From Diplonema papillatum (taxonomy: Eukaryota > Euglenozoa > Diplonemea > Diplonemida > Diplonemidae), in NCBI GenBank assembly GCA_030068145.1, contig JAPJBO010000503.1, positions 1-64,000 on the forward strand: a DNA stretch of 64,000 bases, written 5' to 3'. The notes below the pieces were generated by a model. That model was given only the letters and a program-made list of their open reading frames with translations, had not been told where the DNA came from and ran no database searches. Within the stretch, counting starts at the first letter, position 1, and each line of letters opens with the position of its first letter. A program made the position numbers and the translations under genes. This document shows positions 42,245-53,265 of this stretch, in pieces.

Positions 42245-42420
42245 CGATTTCATGCGTTCCGAAAGCCCAAGCTCGGCAACGAAAAGCACCTGGTTTTCGC
42301 AGCACAACCAGAAGCAGCTACCGTGGCAGTTCAAAGGCAGCACCACGATAGCCTTCATACCATCCGGAGGCTTTTTCACAATAACGCTCAACTTCTCAAA
42401 GCTGACCTCCAGGCATCACA
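42245..42420 (+). pseudogene. degenerate fragment of the DYP-gene duplication unit
   Basis: ATGCGTTCCGAAAG, GCACAACCAGAAGC and CATCCGGAGGCTTTTTCACA match the distal half of the 429-bp unit at 42648-43505, with an extra interruption. A further trace (GAAAAGACACCCAGACATAC) is at about 41715. Confidence 0.65.
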
Positions 42421-42647
42421 TTTGTCACGGCAAGTTTTGGCAACGCTGCTCAACAGTGCATGCTCGTCTATATGTGGCTCATGTACTCAAAATATCCCAG
42501 TGCTTGCCATGGCGCTCGCACTTCACAGCATTCGATGCTTAACCCTATTCCGACGGGGCACCTACAGACCAGCCCTGGGTTTTCTGCGACAGGGTCGACA
42601 CGGGTACCTAGAGTCGATTTTCTACCCGCCATCAGTAGAGGGGAGGG

Positions 42648-43505
42648 TGTGGGGCGGTGACCTTCTTTTCTTGGACCTTTTTGGTCGGAGGGGATGATGT
42701 ACGCCCAGTGCACGAAGCACAACCAAAGGCGGGCAGCACGCCCCGTCGACCGGCGGGACCGGTCGGCGGAGAACCCGAAGATCACGAAGCGGACGGACGT
42801 GGAACGCGGCACCGAAGGCAAGATCTTCTGGGGCGACAGGCGGCCCGAAGAAGGGAAGCAGACGCACCCGAACGTGTGGGTCACCTCGCACCACGTCGAC
42901 TACCCGAGCGGCAGCTCGAGTAGCGTCAGTAAGAGGAGGTCCGACTTCATGCGTTCCGAAAGAGGCGACGAAAAGACACCCAGATATACTGAGCACAACC
43001 AGAAGCCAGTACCATCCGGAGGCTTTTTCACAATAACGCTCAACTTCTCAAAGCTGACCTTCAGTAGAGGGGAGGGTGTGGGGTGGTGAACTTCTTTTCT
43101 TGGACCTTTTTGGTGGGAGGGGATGATGTACGCCCAGTGCACGAAGCACAACCAAAGGCGGGCAGCACGCCCCGTCGACCGGCGGGACCGGTCGGCGGAG
43201 AACCCGAAGATCACGAAGCGGACGGACGTGGAACGCGGCACCGAAGGCAAGATCTTCTGGGGCGACAGGCGGCCCGAAGAAGGGAAGCAGACGCACCCGA
43301 ACGTGTGGGTCACCTCGCACCACGTCGACTACCCGAGCGGCAGCTCGAGTAGCGTCAGTAAGAGGAGGTCCGACTTCATGCGTTCCGAAAGAGGCGACGA
43401 AAAGACACCCAGATATACTGAGCACAACCAGAAGCCAGTACCATCCGGAGGCTTTTTCACAATAACGCTCAACTTCTCAAAGCTGACCTTCAGTAGAGGG
43501 GAGGG
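42648..43505 (+). pseudogene. two tandem 429-bp copies of the 5' end of the DYP gene
   Basis: Units at 42648-43076 and 43077-43505 are nearly identical to each other, and their first about 240 bp match the true gene start at 43506 onward. Each keeps the leader, the ATGATG start and about 80 near-parental codons to V-D-Y-P, then a degraded tail with a stop, so each could encode about 131 residues. Exact 429-bp spacing (ATGs at 42694, 43123 and 43552) points to unequal exchange or slippage. Confidence 0.85.
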
Positions 43506-43551
43506 TGTGGGGTGGTGAACTTCTTTTCTTGGACCTTTTTGGTGGGAGGGG

Positions 43552-44577
43552 ATGATGTACGCCCAGTGCACGAAGCACAACCAAAGGCGGGCAGCACGCC
43601 CCGTCGACCTGCGGGACCGGTCGGCGGAGAACCCGAAGATCACGAAGCGGACGGACGTGGAACGCGGCACCGAAGGCAAGGTCTTCTGGGGCGACATGCG
43701 GCCGGAAGAAGGGAAGCAGACGCACCCGAAAGTGTGGGTCACCTCGCACCACGTCGACTACCCGCAGCGGCAGCTCGAGGCGCGGGACACGAACGTCATC
43801 AAGAGCAGATCCGACTTCATGCGGTCCGAGAGCATCAAACTCGGCGGTGAAAAGACGCCCATGGAGCGAAGCAGCATGCAGAAGCTCGACAGGGCCCACT
43901 ACGTCGGAGGCATCCGGCACCTCAGGGGCGGCGACAGCACGAAAACCCGGTCCGAGCTGTACGTGTGCCCTGCGGAGATCGAAGAGTGGAAAAAGAAGCA
44001 TTTGAAGGCGATGTCGCACCGGCAGTTCGGCCCCGTCGTCCCTTCGGCGCCGCAGGGGCCCGCCGACGAAGCCGGGACCTGCCGCGCGATTCGGAAGGAC
44101 ATGCTCAGGTCGCACTTCCAGGTCGGCTCCGTCGACGAAGCCGACGCACGCCCCGCGGCGTGGGTCACTTCGAAGCAGGTCGACTACCCGAAGCAGACCC
44201 AGGCTCAGTTCGCGGCCAACATCCTGCATTCGCGGGTCGACCTCGACGGCCAGATCAAAGCCTCGTCGTCGTCACTCGCCCTCAACAACCCGAACTGGAG
44301 CGAGAAGCCGGTGACCACGTCGGCGTCGGACTACCCGAACCGCCTCAAGCAGCAAATCCACATGCTCCGCGCCGCGTCGGCACCCACCTCGCGGCCCCCG
44401 CCCATCGGCGGCTCGCCTGGGCATCGCATCCGCATCCCCCCCGTGGAGACCGCCGCGTCCGTGCACGAATCCACCCTTTCCTCCGACAAGACGCGCTCCC
44501 TCCAGCACACGCGGCATTCGTGGAAGCTCGGGTACGAAGATCGAGACCACAACATGCATGCCCTTTTTTTCTTTTTT
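43552..44577 (+). CDS. DYP-repeat protein of unknown function, exon 1
   Basis: About 340 residues from ATG 43552. The product shows a recurring pattern: V-W-V-T-S-x-x-V-D-Y-P (about 63-73), A-W-V-T-S-x-x-V-D-Y-P (about 203-213) and V-T-T-S-A-S-D-Y-P (about 252-260), alternating with R-S-D-F, R-S-E-L and R-S-H-F blocks. Such short periodic motifs are common in microtubule-lumen or axonemal filament proteins, which is only a suggestion. The exon runs into the poly-T end of an antisense SINE-like insertion at 44564; either the insertion supplies a stop (TAA in GTATAA) and truncates the protein, or splicing still reaches 45652. The original donor is not visible. Confidence 0.75.
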
Positions 44578-44698
44578 GTATAAGCACCTGCTTTGTAGGA
44601 AATGCTTGAGGAGACTGCCAGTTGCGATGGATCAAAGGAGGTAAATGTGCTGTAGCCCACACGAAACACAGATAAATCTGGCGTAAGCGTTCAACAAC
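44564..44698 (-). mobile_element. SINE-like element, copy 4, inserted at the DYP exon end
   Basis: The T run at 44564-44577 directly follows coding sequence; body as in copy 1, truncated after CGTTCAAC. Confidence 0.8.
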
Positions 44699-44931
44699 AA
44701 ATGCCAAATGCCGAAGCAACTCACATTGCGACGTGTGTTCCAAAAATGCAAGCCTGAGCAATGAGCGAACCGACACCAAACTGAAGATCAGCTTTCGTGT
44801 CCGTGCTTCACATGGAGACCCCTAACTCAAGACATGCCAGATGCAAAAGTAAAACAACGACCTGAAGAGAGGGCCCAAACTGTGTGGATGTGCAACAGTT
44901 TTTGATAAGGATAGCGAAAGAGCGAAGGCAT

Positions 44932-45150
44932 ATTTTTGTATACGCACCTGCTTTGTAAATTTGGAAATACTTGAGGAGGCTGCCAGTTGCGAAAGATCAA
45001 AGGAGGTGTGCTGTAGCTCACACGAACCACAGGTGGATCTGGGTTCAGTGGTGGGCGTAAGCGTTCAACAAGACCCACTTTGTAGTTGTAGTGTTTCTCC
45101 TCCTCTAGCTTCCTTCTAAGTAAGCACAAGGCAGTCCCTCGAGTATTTTT
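44932..45150 (-). mobile_element. SINE-like element, copy 5
   Basis: From TTTTTGTATACGCACCTGC to CAGTCCCTCGAGTATTTTT; a full-length-looking copy. A more diverged fragment (GCGCCTGCTTTGCGTAGGAA) lies at about 45275-45335. Confidence 0.8.
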
Positions 45151-45433
45151 GTCAGCACAATTAGTTGTGAACTCCAAAGAGAACTCTGGCAGCGTTTTTT
45201 AAGGGGGAGTCTTTGCTTAACGATCATGTTCACTCACTGACTGCAGGCTAACTTCCCCCGGCGTACCAACAAACATCGCGCCTGCTTTGCGTAGGAACTA
45301 ATCGATACGGTCGTCAGTTGCAGAATCATAGAGGAGGACATCTCCCCTGGCCCCCGTCCTTGTTTCGACAGGACCAGTGCGGTGTTGAGCACGTATCCAT
45401 TCCAAGCACGTTTCTTGCAATCCCCCTCCCCCT

Positions 45434-45605
45434 GTTTAACCAGACTCACACCGCAGTCCTGTCTGCAGACACTCAGGTTCCGCGCTGATGATGGTCCGCC
45501 TTATGTGTCCGTGGCTTAAAGGACCGAAACACGGCGCAGACGGGACCAGTGCGGTGTTGAGCACATATCCATTCCAAGCACGTTCTTGCAATTCTCCTCC
45601 CCTTG
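45434..45605. repeat. CTGATGATGGTCCGCC repeat family, copy 2
   Basis: High-identity match to 7110-7300; immediately preceded at 45370-45430 by a second partial copy of its right half. Confidence 0.75.
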
Positions 45606-45650
45606 TTTAAAGTCTAGAAAGACGAAACCTATGAGATAACCCCCCCTCAG

Positions 45651-45804
45651 GTACACGACTCAGAACCAGGTTGCGTTCACCAACGTGGTGTTCACGCCGA
45701 AGAACGGCAAGTCTTGCTCGTTGTCCGCATCGATGGCTTCCAACACCGCGGATCGTCGCAACTCGATACGGCGCATGCTCCACAAGTCGAGCGTTCCCAT
45801 TTAG
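45651..45804 (+). CDS. DYP-repeat protein, probable last exon
   Basis: After CCCCCTCAG the frame reads Y-T-T-Q-N-Q-V-A-F-T-N-V-V-F-T-P-K and continues with a basic Ser/Arg-rich end to S-S-V-P-I-TAG. Codon use matches genuine exons. It needs two bases from the previous exon, and no donor with that phase was found at the SINE-disrupted end of exon 1, so linkage to the DYP gene is inferred from order only. Confidence 0.6.
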
Positions 45805-45825
45805 CCGTCTCCTGCCTCGATTCAA

Positions 45826-46015
45826 GAAGACAGGCGCTTCGTTTTGTTTGTGCGTGCCGGGTGATCGTTTTCCCACTTGTATTTACCCTGTGTATATTCA
45901 GGTAAGGAAATTCTGATCAACCACCAAAACACGCTGCCTACGCCTTTTTTAGCCGCAAGATATGCACAATACATTGGAGGGCAAGCCGCAAGATTGTTAG
46001 TACTGAAATCGAGCT
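45826..46015. repeat. ACAGGGTAAATACAAGTGGG family, copy 2, inverted
   Basis: Reverse complement of 18437-18635; begins about 20 bp after the DYP-gene stop, so probably in its 3' UTR. Confidence 0.8.
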
Positions 46016-46381
46016 GGGCAAGCGCTAGGAGCACACGTGAGGCTGCATCGGCTGCGCGGCTGTACCGCCAAGACTCAAAGGACTCGTGTCCGACCCTTCC
46101 GCGAGTGTGAAGGCGTGGTAGGTACCTTAGTTGGCCATTGTCCACCGCCTTTCGATGCAAAAGCGGAGGCATCCGGCGTCTGTTCGGTGGCGGTTTTGCG
46201 AGCTTGCGGCATTTTCGAGTCGAAAGGCGCACATCTCCCGCGCTTCGCTCCTTATTCGGGCACCGTCGTGGCCTCTCATTTGTCTGACCAGAACCGTCGA
46301 AGGCGCAATGGCAGCGGGGGGGCGGGCGGGGGGAAGTTCCTTTTACTCTATGTGTTGTTGTACTCTGTTCCTGTTCTACGC

Positions 46382-46606
46382 TTTTTTTTCTTGTATAAGC
46401 ACCTGCTTTGTAGGAAATGCTCGAGGAGACTGCCAGTTGCGATAGATCAAAGGAGGTAATGTGCTGTAGCCCACACGAAACACAGGTACATCTGGGGTTA
46501 GTGGCGGGCGAAAGCGTTCAACAAAAAAGACCCACTTTGTAGTTGTTTTGTTTTCTCCCCTCTAGCCTCCTTCGAAATGAGCACAAGGCAGTCCCTCGAG
46601 TATTTT
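46382..46606 (-). mobile_element. SINE-like element, copy 6
   Basis: From the T run to CCCTCGAGTATTTTT. Its end coincides with the start of the next repeat, suggesting nested insertion. The preceding 46016-46381 has nothing recognised. Confidence 0.8.
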
Positions 46607-46830
46607 TAATAGTACATCTGTACTGACGGGAACATTTCCGGAACAACGGTTGCACATGAAAGAGAAAACGAAGCCAACGAAAAAGTGCTAATACAGGAAA
46701 CCCCACCAGAGAGGTTTATAGCCTGTACACGCGAAGAACAAAGAAACTTTTGCCTTATCATTTTCATCACCTTTGGTTCACCAGTTGATGCTGATCGTCT
46801 GTTGCTTCGTTTAGCAGTGCAAGCCCCAAG
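46602..46830. repeat. TTTTTAATAGTACATCTGTA family, copy 2
   Basis: Matches 12373-12600. 46831-47780 contains no recognised feature. Confidence 0.8.
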
Positions 46831-47787
46831 TCCGGAAATCTTCTGAGCAGTGCTGTTGCAACATTTCTGGAACGGCTGCCCTACGAGAAAGTTAAGCAAA
46901 CCCGACCAGCTCAGGAAACACCCCACAAACGGGGAGGTCCCACGTGGCTAGACTCTTGAGTTTGCGCTGACCACGATGGTGGTAGTCGGAGAGCCTGGCA
47001 GAGCCGAAAGCAGAACACCCCCCTTCGTGAGAAAAAACGAAGAGAAAAAGCGAAGAACACGTTGATACCGAACACCGTTTATCAGCAGCAAGACCCTGTC
47101 TCCCAAAATGTTCCTTTCTTGCACCCTGTTCCTTCAGTTACTTTTTGGAGTTGCCAGCGATGGCGTTCTCCTCGAAAAACAGTAAAAAGAACCGGCGAAG
47201 AAACAACCGAAGGCTCAAAAATACCGGCTTCTTGAAGTCTCAAAAAAAAAGCTACCGCGAATGTCGCCGGAAACACAAAAAAGCAGACAAAGGCAGTGGA
47301 AGCAATCAAACTGTTGGCCCCTTGGGGGCAAGGGGCGGAATCATCAGATCCTGAGGGGCGCGATCGGCAAATTGTGCCCCCGAGAAGACAAGGATCGTCC
47401 GCTCGAGGTGATACGTAGTTCGTGCCTCTTGGCTTTATCGCCTCATCGAGGCATTCCGTGCGCAGTGCCAAGACATCCACCGATGAGGCAATTGATGTCA
47501 CCCTCGAGGCACCTGCAGTTGAGCCGAGGGGGAGCAGTTGTTGTGTCTAACAAACGCAATTTGTCCAAGAACAAAACCCGATCGATGACAGCGTACCATC
47601 CTCACTCCCGTTAGATGAACAAAACAGGTTTGAAGGAAGTGCGCGCAAACAAATCTGATCGTTCGGGATTTTAAATTCCTTCATGGTCATGTATGGCTGC
47701 TGGTTAATAGCGCGTCAGCAATGTCGGAGCTCGCTGCTCCGCTGATTCACAGAGATCAGCATGTCGTTCGACCTGCTACTTGGGGAT

Positions 47788-47840
47788 ACTAGAGGAAGTA
47801 AAAGTCGCAACAAGGTTGCAGTAGGAGCAGGATCATCACC
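47788..47840 (+). pseudogene. 18S rRNA 3'-end fragment
   Basis: GAGGAAGTAAAAGTCGCAAC, AAGGTTGCAGTAGG and GCAGGATCATCACC match the 3' terminus of small-subunit rRNA with indels in the most invariant bases, so it is decayed. The upstream 18S body is absent. The 48,000-50,290 stretch has no gene recognised. Confidence 0.85.
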
Positions 47841-49812
47841 AAATATTTCAATTCTGACCGTCAGACTGACGCCGTGACGAATCAGTCCGACGCTCGTCTG
47901 GCCCTCTGACTCTGGGTCAGACGATGATAGTCAGGTCGGAAAACAACGGTTGCCTCCAATTTGTCGCTGCCAACTTCGTCTGAAGTGGCAGAACTAAATT
48001 TTGGGTAATAAGCGGCAGAACTGAATTTACGGCGAAAAAAGCGGTGTTGGAAACCGAGGATCCGTAAGCCTTCAAAACCCCCCACACAACCATCGGTATT
48101 GGAACTCCCGTCACCTTGGGGCCCTGAAGCCCGGGTCAAATAATAACCAAGAACTGTCACAACCCCTTCCGCGGGAGAAAACGAAAGCCCATCCACCTCA
48201 CAAGTCAAACGGAGACTTCAAACCGACGCAGCTTAACAAGAAACACAGCCTAAAGCATCTCCGGAGGCAACGAACCCCGCAATTGCCTGCTTCGCGCGCG
48301 CAACGTTGTACCGTACAAACACAGATTCCTCCCTTCCTTTCTCCCACATCTCAGATGCCGGGAAACAACCAATCAATGGAAGGTAAATAGGTTATTCGAA
48401 TCGTGGTACCGTGTTTGGGACTGTGGTCCCGACCCCGGTTTGCCGGCCTGGTACTCGAAGACGGCAGGGAACCTTTTTGTGGCCAGACCTTCTCGAGTTT
48501 GCTCGTGCCGACTCAAGCCAGCTCATCAGAGGAGCTGACCCAACTACTGTCCCTGGACCTGTCCATCAGGAGACCAGCAAGGTATTTAAAGGCTCAGCAG
48601 GCGGCACCGCTGAGAGATTTGACGCAGCGCACGAACGTGCGCCACGCCGAGCTTTTGCTCCTCTTCCCCTCTCTCTTTTGTACGGTCGGACTCCCCCCGG
48701 ATAGGGGGGACTTAAAAGTGCCCAGGTGCGACACCTGTTGCTCTTTGCGCGTGCTTCTCATATGATCTATTCGGACTTGCATAGACCCGGTTGGAGGACG
48801 GTATCCGGATGTGAATGTGGAAGTTGCCGCTCGTCAAAGCAAGTAGCGGCCCGCTGAATCCGTCGTGCCTCGATTATCTCACGCATTCCGCCAGACTGGG
48901 TTGCGGGTGGAGGCGTTCAGCCGCACGCCATCCAAAGCGTAGCGTCACGGCACTGTCCGACCAAACAAGCTGCTGCGAAGGCATACCGACTGTTTCTCCA
49001 ACCGGATCTATTTCATGATTAGTCTTGTACGATCCCGACTGGACCGGCAGTAACCCACGGAGGAACCTTGTTGCTCCGTGGGTTGGAGCCTTGCGATGGT
49101 TCTCTCGCGATTTACCTCAGTCGAAAGAGTGCAGTAGGAAGGAATGGCCTCCTGATTTGTTCTCTCTCCTGACCTCGAATTCGTGCGTTCACCCTGTTCA
49201 CCGGGCCGTTGCATACGAGAGAGGAAGAACAAGGGGCTGGTATTAGAGAGTTGATAAGCTAGCTCACCCCTCGGCTGCCAATGAACGACGCACGCACGAT
49301 GCAGCACAGGATGCAGCAGGCGGCCTGGCTCAACCCAAACACACCAACGGTAAAAGAAAAGAAAGAAAGGTTAAAAGAGCGACTCCCTGCTGTCGCTGCC
49401 CAGTTGCATTGCCATCCGTTTCGTTTCTGCACGCGTTTCCGCTTGCGAAGGCGATTCTTGTGTTTTCCCCCAGTGTCAACCAAAATTAAAGTATCGCCTG
49501 TTCACCCGTGAGAGTGGGAGAAGGTACACACGGTAGTTCTTCGCTTTCACACGACACACCCCGGCTTTGACAGCTATAGCCCGGCAGTTGAGGGCTTCTC
49601 TTATGGAATTGGTGACAGCGGAGAGCTGGTGGGCAGTGCTCCTTCGTACACGTTCCTCGATAGTTCTAATAAGCACCTGCTCATCGTGCAGGACATACTC
49701 AAACAGCGAGCCACGTAAGCAAAGTCGCCAGACGTCAGAACGACGTATACCGTCGACCGCACAAACGTGCTTTTTCTGGGTTGGGGACTTCCGCAGTGGG
49801 TGTGTGGTGTGT

Positions 49813-49862
49813 GTCGCAACCTGTACCTGTACCTGTATCGGAACTGTACCTGTAACTGTAGC
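49813..49862. repeat. CTGTAC-type hexamer repeat
   Basis: ACCTGTACCTGTACCTGTAT and a second imperfect run. Confidence 0.7.
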
Positions 49863-50295
49863 CGCCTGGTGTACCGTACCGTTCACCGCGGCTCCCCGGA
49901 CCCCCCATTGGGTCAATGGACCCCCTTGTGCAAGGCTGGAGGTGTGGTGGACAGGGGACGAGGCCTCGGGGCATGCAGAAGTGCGTGTGGCGCTGAATTG
50001 CATGCAGTGCCGGGCGAAACCCCCCTGTTCCGAGCGTGGACTTCATACCGTAATTCGTAGTAATGGTTTCCACCCCCCCGGCGGAGAATGGAAAACGTCT
50101 GAAGTTTTTCCGTCCTCAGTCGCGGTTTCGGCCGCTGTACCGACCATTTTTTCCTGTCCGTTGCTTCCCCGTGATCTGCAGTTCTTCTTCCTTTTTCAGA
50201 GTCAGCACATGTTCCGAGGTTCCTTTTTCCCTGATGCCGCGCACAATTGAGTCGGCCCGTTTCCAGCGATCCCTCAAGACTCCGCCTGGCAGCCT

Positions 50296-50352
50296 GCAAC
50301 CCAACAGCGTATAGTAGTGCTTCCGCTGTTCAAAAGCTTGTAGTTGGATCCA
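50296..50352 (+). pseudogene. 18S rRNA fragment, forward
   Basis: CCAACAGCGTATAGTAGTGC and CAAAAGCTTGTAGTTGGATC match the segment just 3' of the 530 loop in small-subunit rRNA. Confidence 0.85.
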
Positions 50353-50459
50353 GAACTCAGGTTGCAAGGTGGCTATTCAGAAGCTGGGCGAAGCCCTCGC
50401 ATCAAGACCTGTGCTCTCGACGGTGGTAATGATGTATGGGCGACTTCAATGGCTGTCCG

Positions 50460-50505
50460 GTGCTAGAATTACCGCGGTGCTGGCACCAGACTTGTCCATC
50501 AATTG
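50460..50505 (-). pseudogene. 18S rRNA 530-loop fragment, reversed
   Basis: On the minus strand: CAATTGATGGACAAGTCTGG, then TGCCAGCACCGCGGTAATTC. In a normal 18S this segment directly precedes the forward fragment at 50296-50352; here it lies about 110 bp away in opposite orientation. Confidence 0.88.
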
Positions 50506-50629
50506 TGTTCATTGACAGGTCATTGCTTCTAACGTACGAAGTACGTTCCGAGGCTATTTCTCTTCGCTGCCTCAGCAGTGTTGCTATTGGGAAGTTTGCG
50601 TACCTGCACCCGTATTTTCTTGCGAGGGC

Positions 50630-51072
50630 CGAGAAGGAGTTGGGCCAAGCACTTGATCAGGGAGCGCCAGAAATAAGAAGACAGCAGTCTTGCGAAGCAG
50701 CAGTCAAGGGAACGGACTCGAAACTGTCAGCGGGGAAATAAGGACCAAGCGCTTTGACTCCAGTCTGACCTTGATGGCAGCTCGGTACGAGCCACCGAAA
50801 GACGTCGCTGCCTTCTACGCGTCTCTAAGTCTCGCACCCGCCACTTTTCGTGCATCCCCACTGCTGAACTCGGCAAGCATGCAGAACTGATGTGCCTTGC
50901 TTTTATGATGATCATGCGTAGGTTGCTCTGCAAGCTTGCGAGGCCGGAGAAGGAGTCTTGGGTCAAGCGCTTGACCACGGAACGCAAAGGCAAGAAAGAG
51001 GAAGTAGACGACAGCAGTTTGGCGAAACAGCAGTCAAGCGAATGGACTTGAAATTGTCAGCGGGGATGTAGG
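50630..51072 (+). repeat. direct repeat pair, CAGCAGTCAAG family
   Basis: 50630-50740 and 50948-51072 share GAGAAGGAGT, CAAGC-CTTGA, CGACAGCAGT, GCAGTCAAG and TGTCAGCGGGGA with many substitutions. 51073-51980 has nothing recognised. Confidence 0.65.
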
Positions 51073-51982
51073 AACTTAGCCACATACGGACGGAGGGTGG
51101 GTGTTAATTTAGGGAAAATAGACTTTTCGAGGCAAACCTGGGTCATACTCAAGAGGGGGTTTCGTAGGGCAAAAATGGGAACCGAGGGACGCATTTGAAA
51201 GATTTCGTGGCAGATCTCACCTCGACGCTGAATGAATACACATGGAAGTGACCCAGGACGGGCACCCGGGGCGTCTTGCAGATACCCGCGAATTAACTTG
51301 AATTAACCACGTCATATGGCGTAGTTCGTCCGTATGCGGCTAATGAGTTTGACACCAGTCTAGTAATAGGGCAACCTTGAAACGAGAGCCTGGGCAGCCA
51401 ACTGTAGACACGAACGGCCGAAGCCACGATGACCAACCACGACCACCATTTGAGAGTGAACTTTCGCTTTTCCGGGGAATCGAGCACAGTGCAACTAACC
51501 ATTTTTCCGTTCTGTCTTGGCTGATTATGGAGATTCGCTCTTCTTCCCCGTGAAAGGACGGTGGATGACCTGTACCACACGCAACACTACCTGAGCTAGC
51601 AGACAGTTGGGCTTGCTTCTCTCGCTCTCTTTCTCCCGGGAAGAGTCAGCGCGGTAGCGCTGACAACGAGAACACGTACAGGGACCGGGACTAACCCCTG
51701 CCCGTGTCCCCTCGCAGGGAGCTGCCCCGGATCTAACCTGGCCCACTTGACGATAGAGGCCCCACTCCCATGATTTGCTTTGATGTGTTCTCTGTCTCTT
51801 TCGCCCCCCGCTGTTCTTTGATCGTTCGACAACATCCAAAACAACATCCAAAACAACAGAGTCGAGAGCGGGGGACGAAAAAAAACAAAGTGAACCTAGA
51901 AGAAGGCGCCATAGCGATCTGACCGAACCGCCGACTAATTGCATATGCGCGTCCCTTCGCGGGGAGAAAACGCGCCGCCGTC

Positions 51983-52870
51983 ATGGCCGGAACAGCCTCG
52001 ATAGCGAGCTGGAACCTGAGCCTGGGCAAGCTCCCGCCGGCGCCGGGCGGGTCGAAGCGAAGGGCGCGCACGGGCGACGGGAAGGCGCCGCTCACGCGGC
52101 GTCCGCCGTTCGACGTGTCACGGCTTGGCTGCACGAGCGTGGCAGAATACGACGGGTTGAAGGACTCAGCTCTCACCGGGCATTGGTTTAAGGCATCGGT
52201 CGACAGACACCTGAGAGACATCGGGCTGCGGAGAGACAGAGGCTGGGGGATGACGGGTGTGCTCCGTGACAATGGGAAGAGTAGGACAGTCGAAGAAGCG
52301 TTGGAAAGCGTGGAGGCAGAGGAGCTGCAAGGCCGGCGGAAGCTGCGGCAGCTGGTCTGCCGGGCGAGGGCAGAAGACGAGCAGCGTCGGGCGTCGCGGG
52401 TGAAGCACGCCTGCGTGCGCAAGCGGCAGGCCGACGGCCACCGAAGGCTGCAGGCCGCCCGCTCGCGCAAGCCGCAGCCGCAGCCGCGCGCCGTGTCGGC
52501 CCCGCCGAAGCGTCCTTTGCAACCCCCAAGCGGCGCCCTCCCCCTACCCCTACCCCTACCCCTCGCCGGCCCTCCGCCGGCCGACCCGCCTGCGCCGCCC
52601 CGGTTGCCCGGCGTTGCTGCCGGTTCGGACGCTGCTTTGGCCAGCAGCCTGTGGGACTCGGACGTCGTCCGCAAGCACAAGAGCAGCCCGCCGACGTGCA
52701 GGCCGCTCACCGCGGTGCAAGCCGGGCCGCGGCGGGTGCTCGAAGCCGTGCAAACTGTCACCTGGCAGTCGGACCCGTCGTCGCCCGACTGTTCCCGGTC
52801 CGCTTCGCCGCGATCGACGCTCAGCCCGTCTCTTTGCTCCGACCAACCTCCCTTGAGGGACGTGTCGTAG
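51983..52870 (+). CDS. single-exon protein of unknown function, basic and Pro-rich
   Basis: 295 residues from ATG 51983 to TAG 52868-52870, no introns. The N-terminal third contains F-D-V-S-R-L-G-C and D-G-L-K-D-S-A-L-T-G-H-W-F followed by V-D-R-H-L-R-D-I-G-L-R-R-D, which looks like a conserved structured motif but I cannot name its family. Then comes an Arg/Glu-rich helix (about 100-165) and a Pro-rich tail with P-L-P-L-P-L-P-L encoded by CCCCTA hexamers at 52541-52566. GC-rich third positions support coding. Its 3' end is partly copied downstream. Confidence 0.75.
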   Translation: MAGTASIASWNLSLGKLPPAPGGSKRRARTGDGKAPLTRRPPFDVSRLGCTSVAEYDGLKDSALTGHWFKASVDRHLRDIGLRRDRGWGMTGVLRDNGKSRTVEEALESVEAEELQGRRKLRQLVCRARAEDEQRRASRVKHACVRKRQADGHRRLQAARSRKPQPQPRAVSAPPKRPLQPPSGALPLPLPLPLAGPPPADPPAPPRLPGVAAGSDAALASSLWDSDVVRKHKSSPPTCRPLTAVQAGPRRVLEAVQTVTWQSDPSSPDCSRSASPRSTLSPSLCSDQPPLRDVS

Positions 52871-52964
52871 CCTAGAACCTAGAAGAATAAAAGGTTATCA
52901 AACTCGAAACAGTTCAGAAGGGTCACTGTGCCGAGAAACTTGGATCAGGCCCGAGCTGACAGTA

Positions 52965-53265
52965 GTCTCCGCGATCGATGTTCGGCCCGTTCCTTTGCTC
53001 TGCCAAGCTCCGTTCTGAGGGATGTACCTTAGAGCCATTCCAGTTTGGATCTTGCCGGACTGCGGCGATACCCCAAGATAGGAAGGGTGCACTGTGCCGA
53101 GGTGGATGGTACGTAGGGTTACCACCAGCATACCACGATACCACACGAGCTGCAAATGGATGGTGGGTTGTGTGTACACACCCACGGGGGTACTGAGGAC
53201 CACATCGATTTTTGGCCTCCCCAGGTCGGAAGCACAGCCCGTCTCGTTGCTCTGACCAAACGTTA
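52965..53265 (+). pseudogene. degenerate copies of the 3' end of the preceding gene
   Basis: CGCGATCGATGTTCGGCCCG followed by TTTGCTCTGCCAAGCTCCG and GAGGGATGTACCTTAG (52971-53032) match 52810-52870. A weaker copy with CACAGCCCGTCTCGTTGCTC is at about 53205-53262. Confidence 0.75.

Noticed and set aside
48340..48400. Possible mini-exon M-P-G-N-N-Q-S-M-E-G before GTAAAT
   Set aside because: Good acceptor and donor, but no neighbouring exon in phase and no homologue recognised.
47788..50505. An active rDNA unit
   Set aside because: Only short, inverted and decayed 18S pieces are present, with no continuous 18S, 5.8S or 28S sequence.
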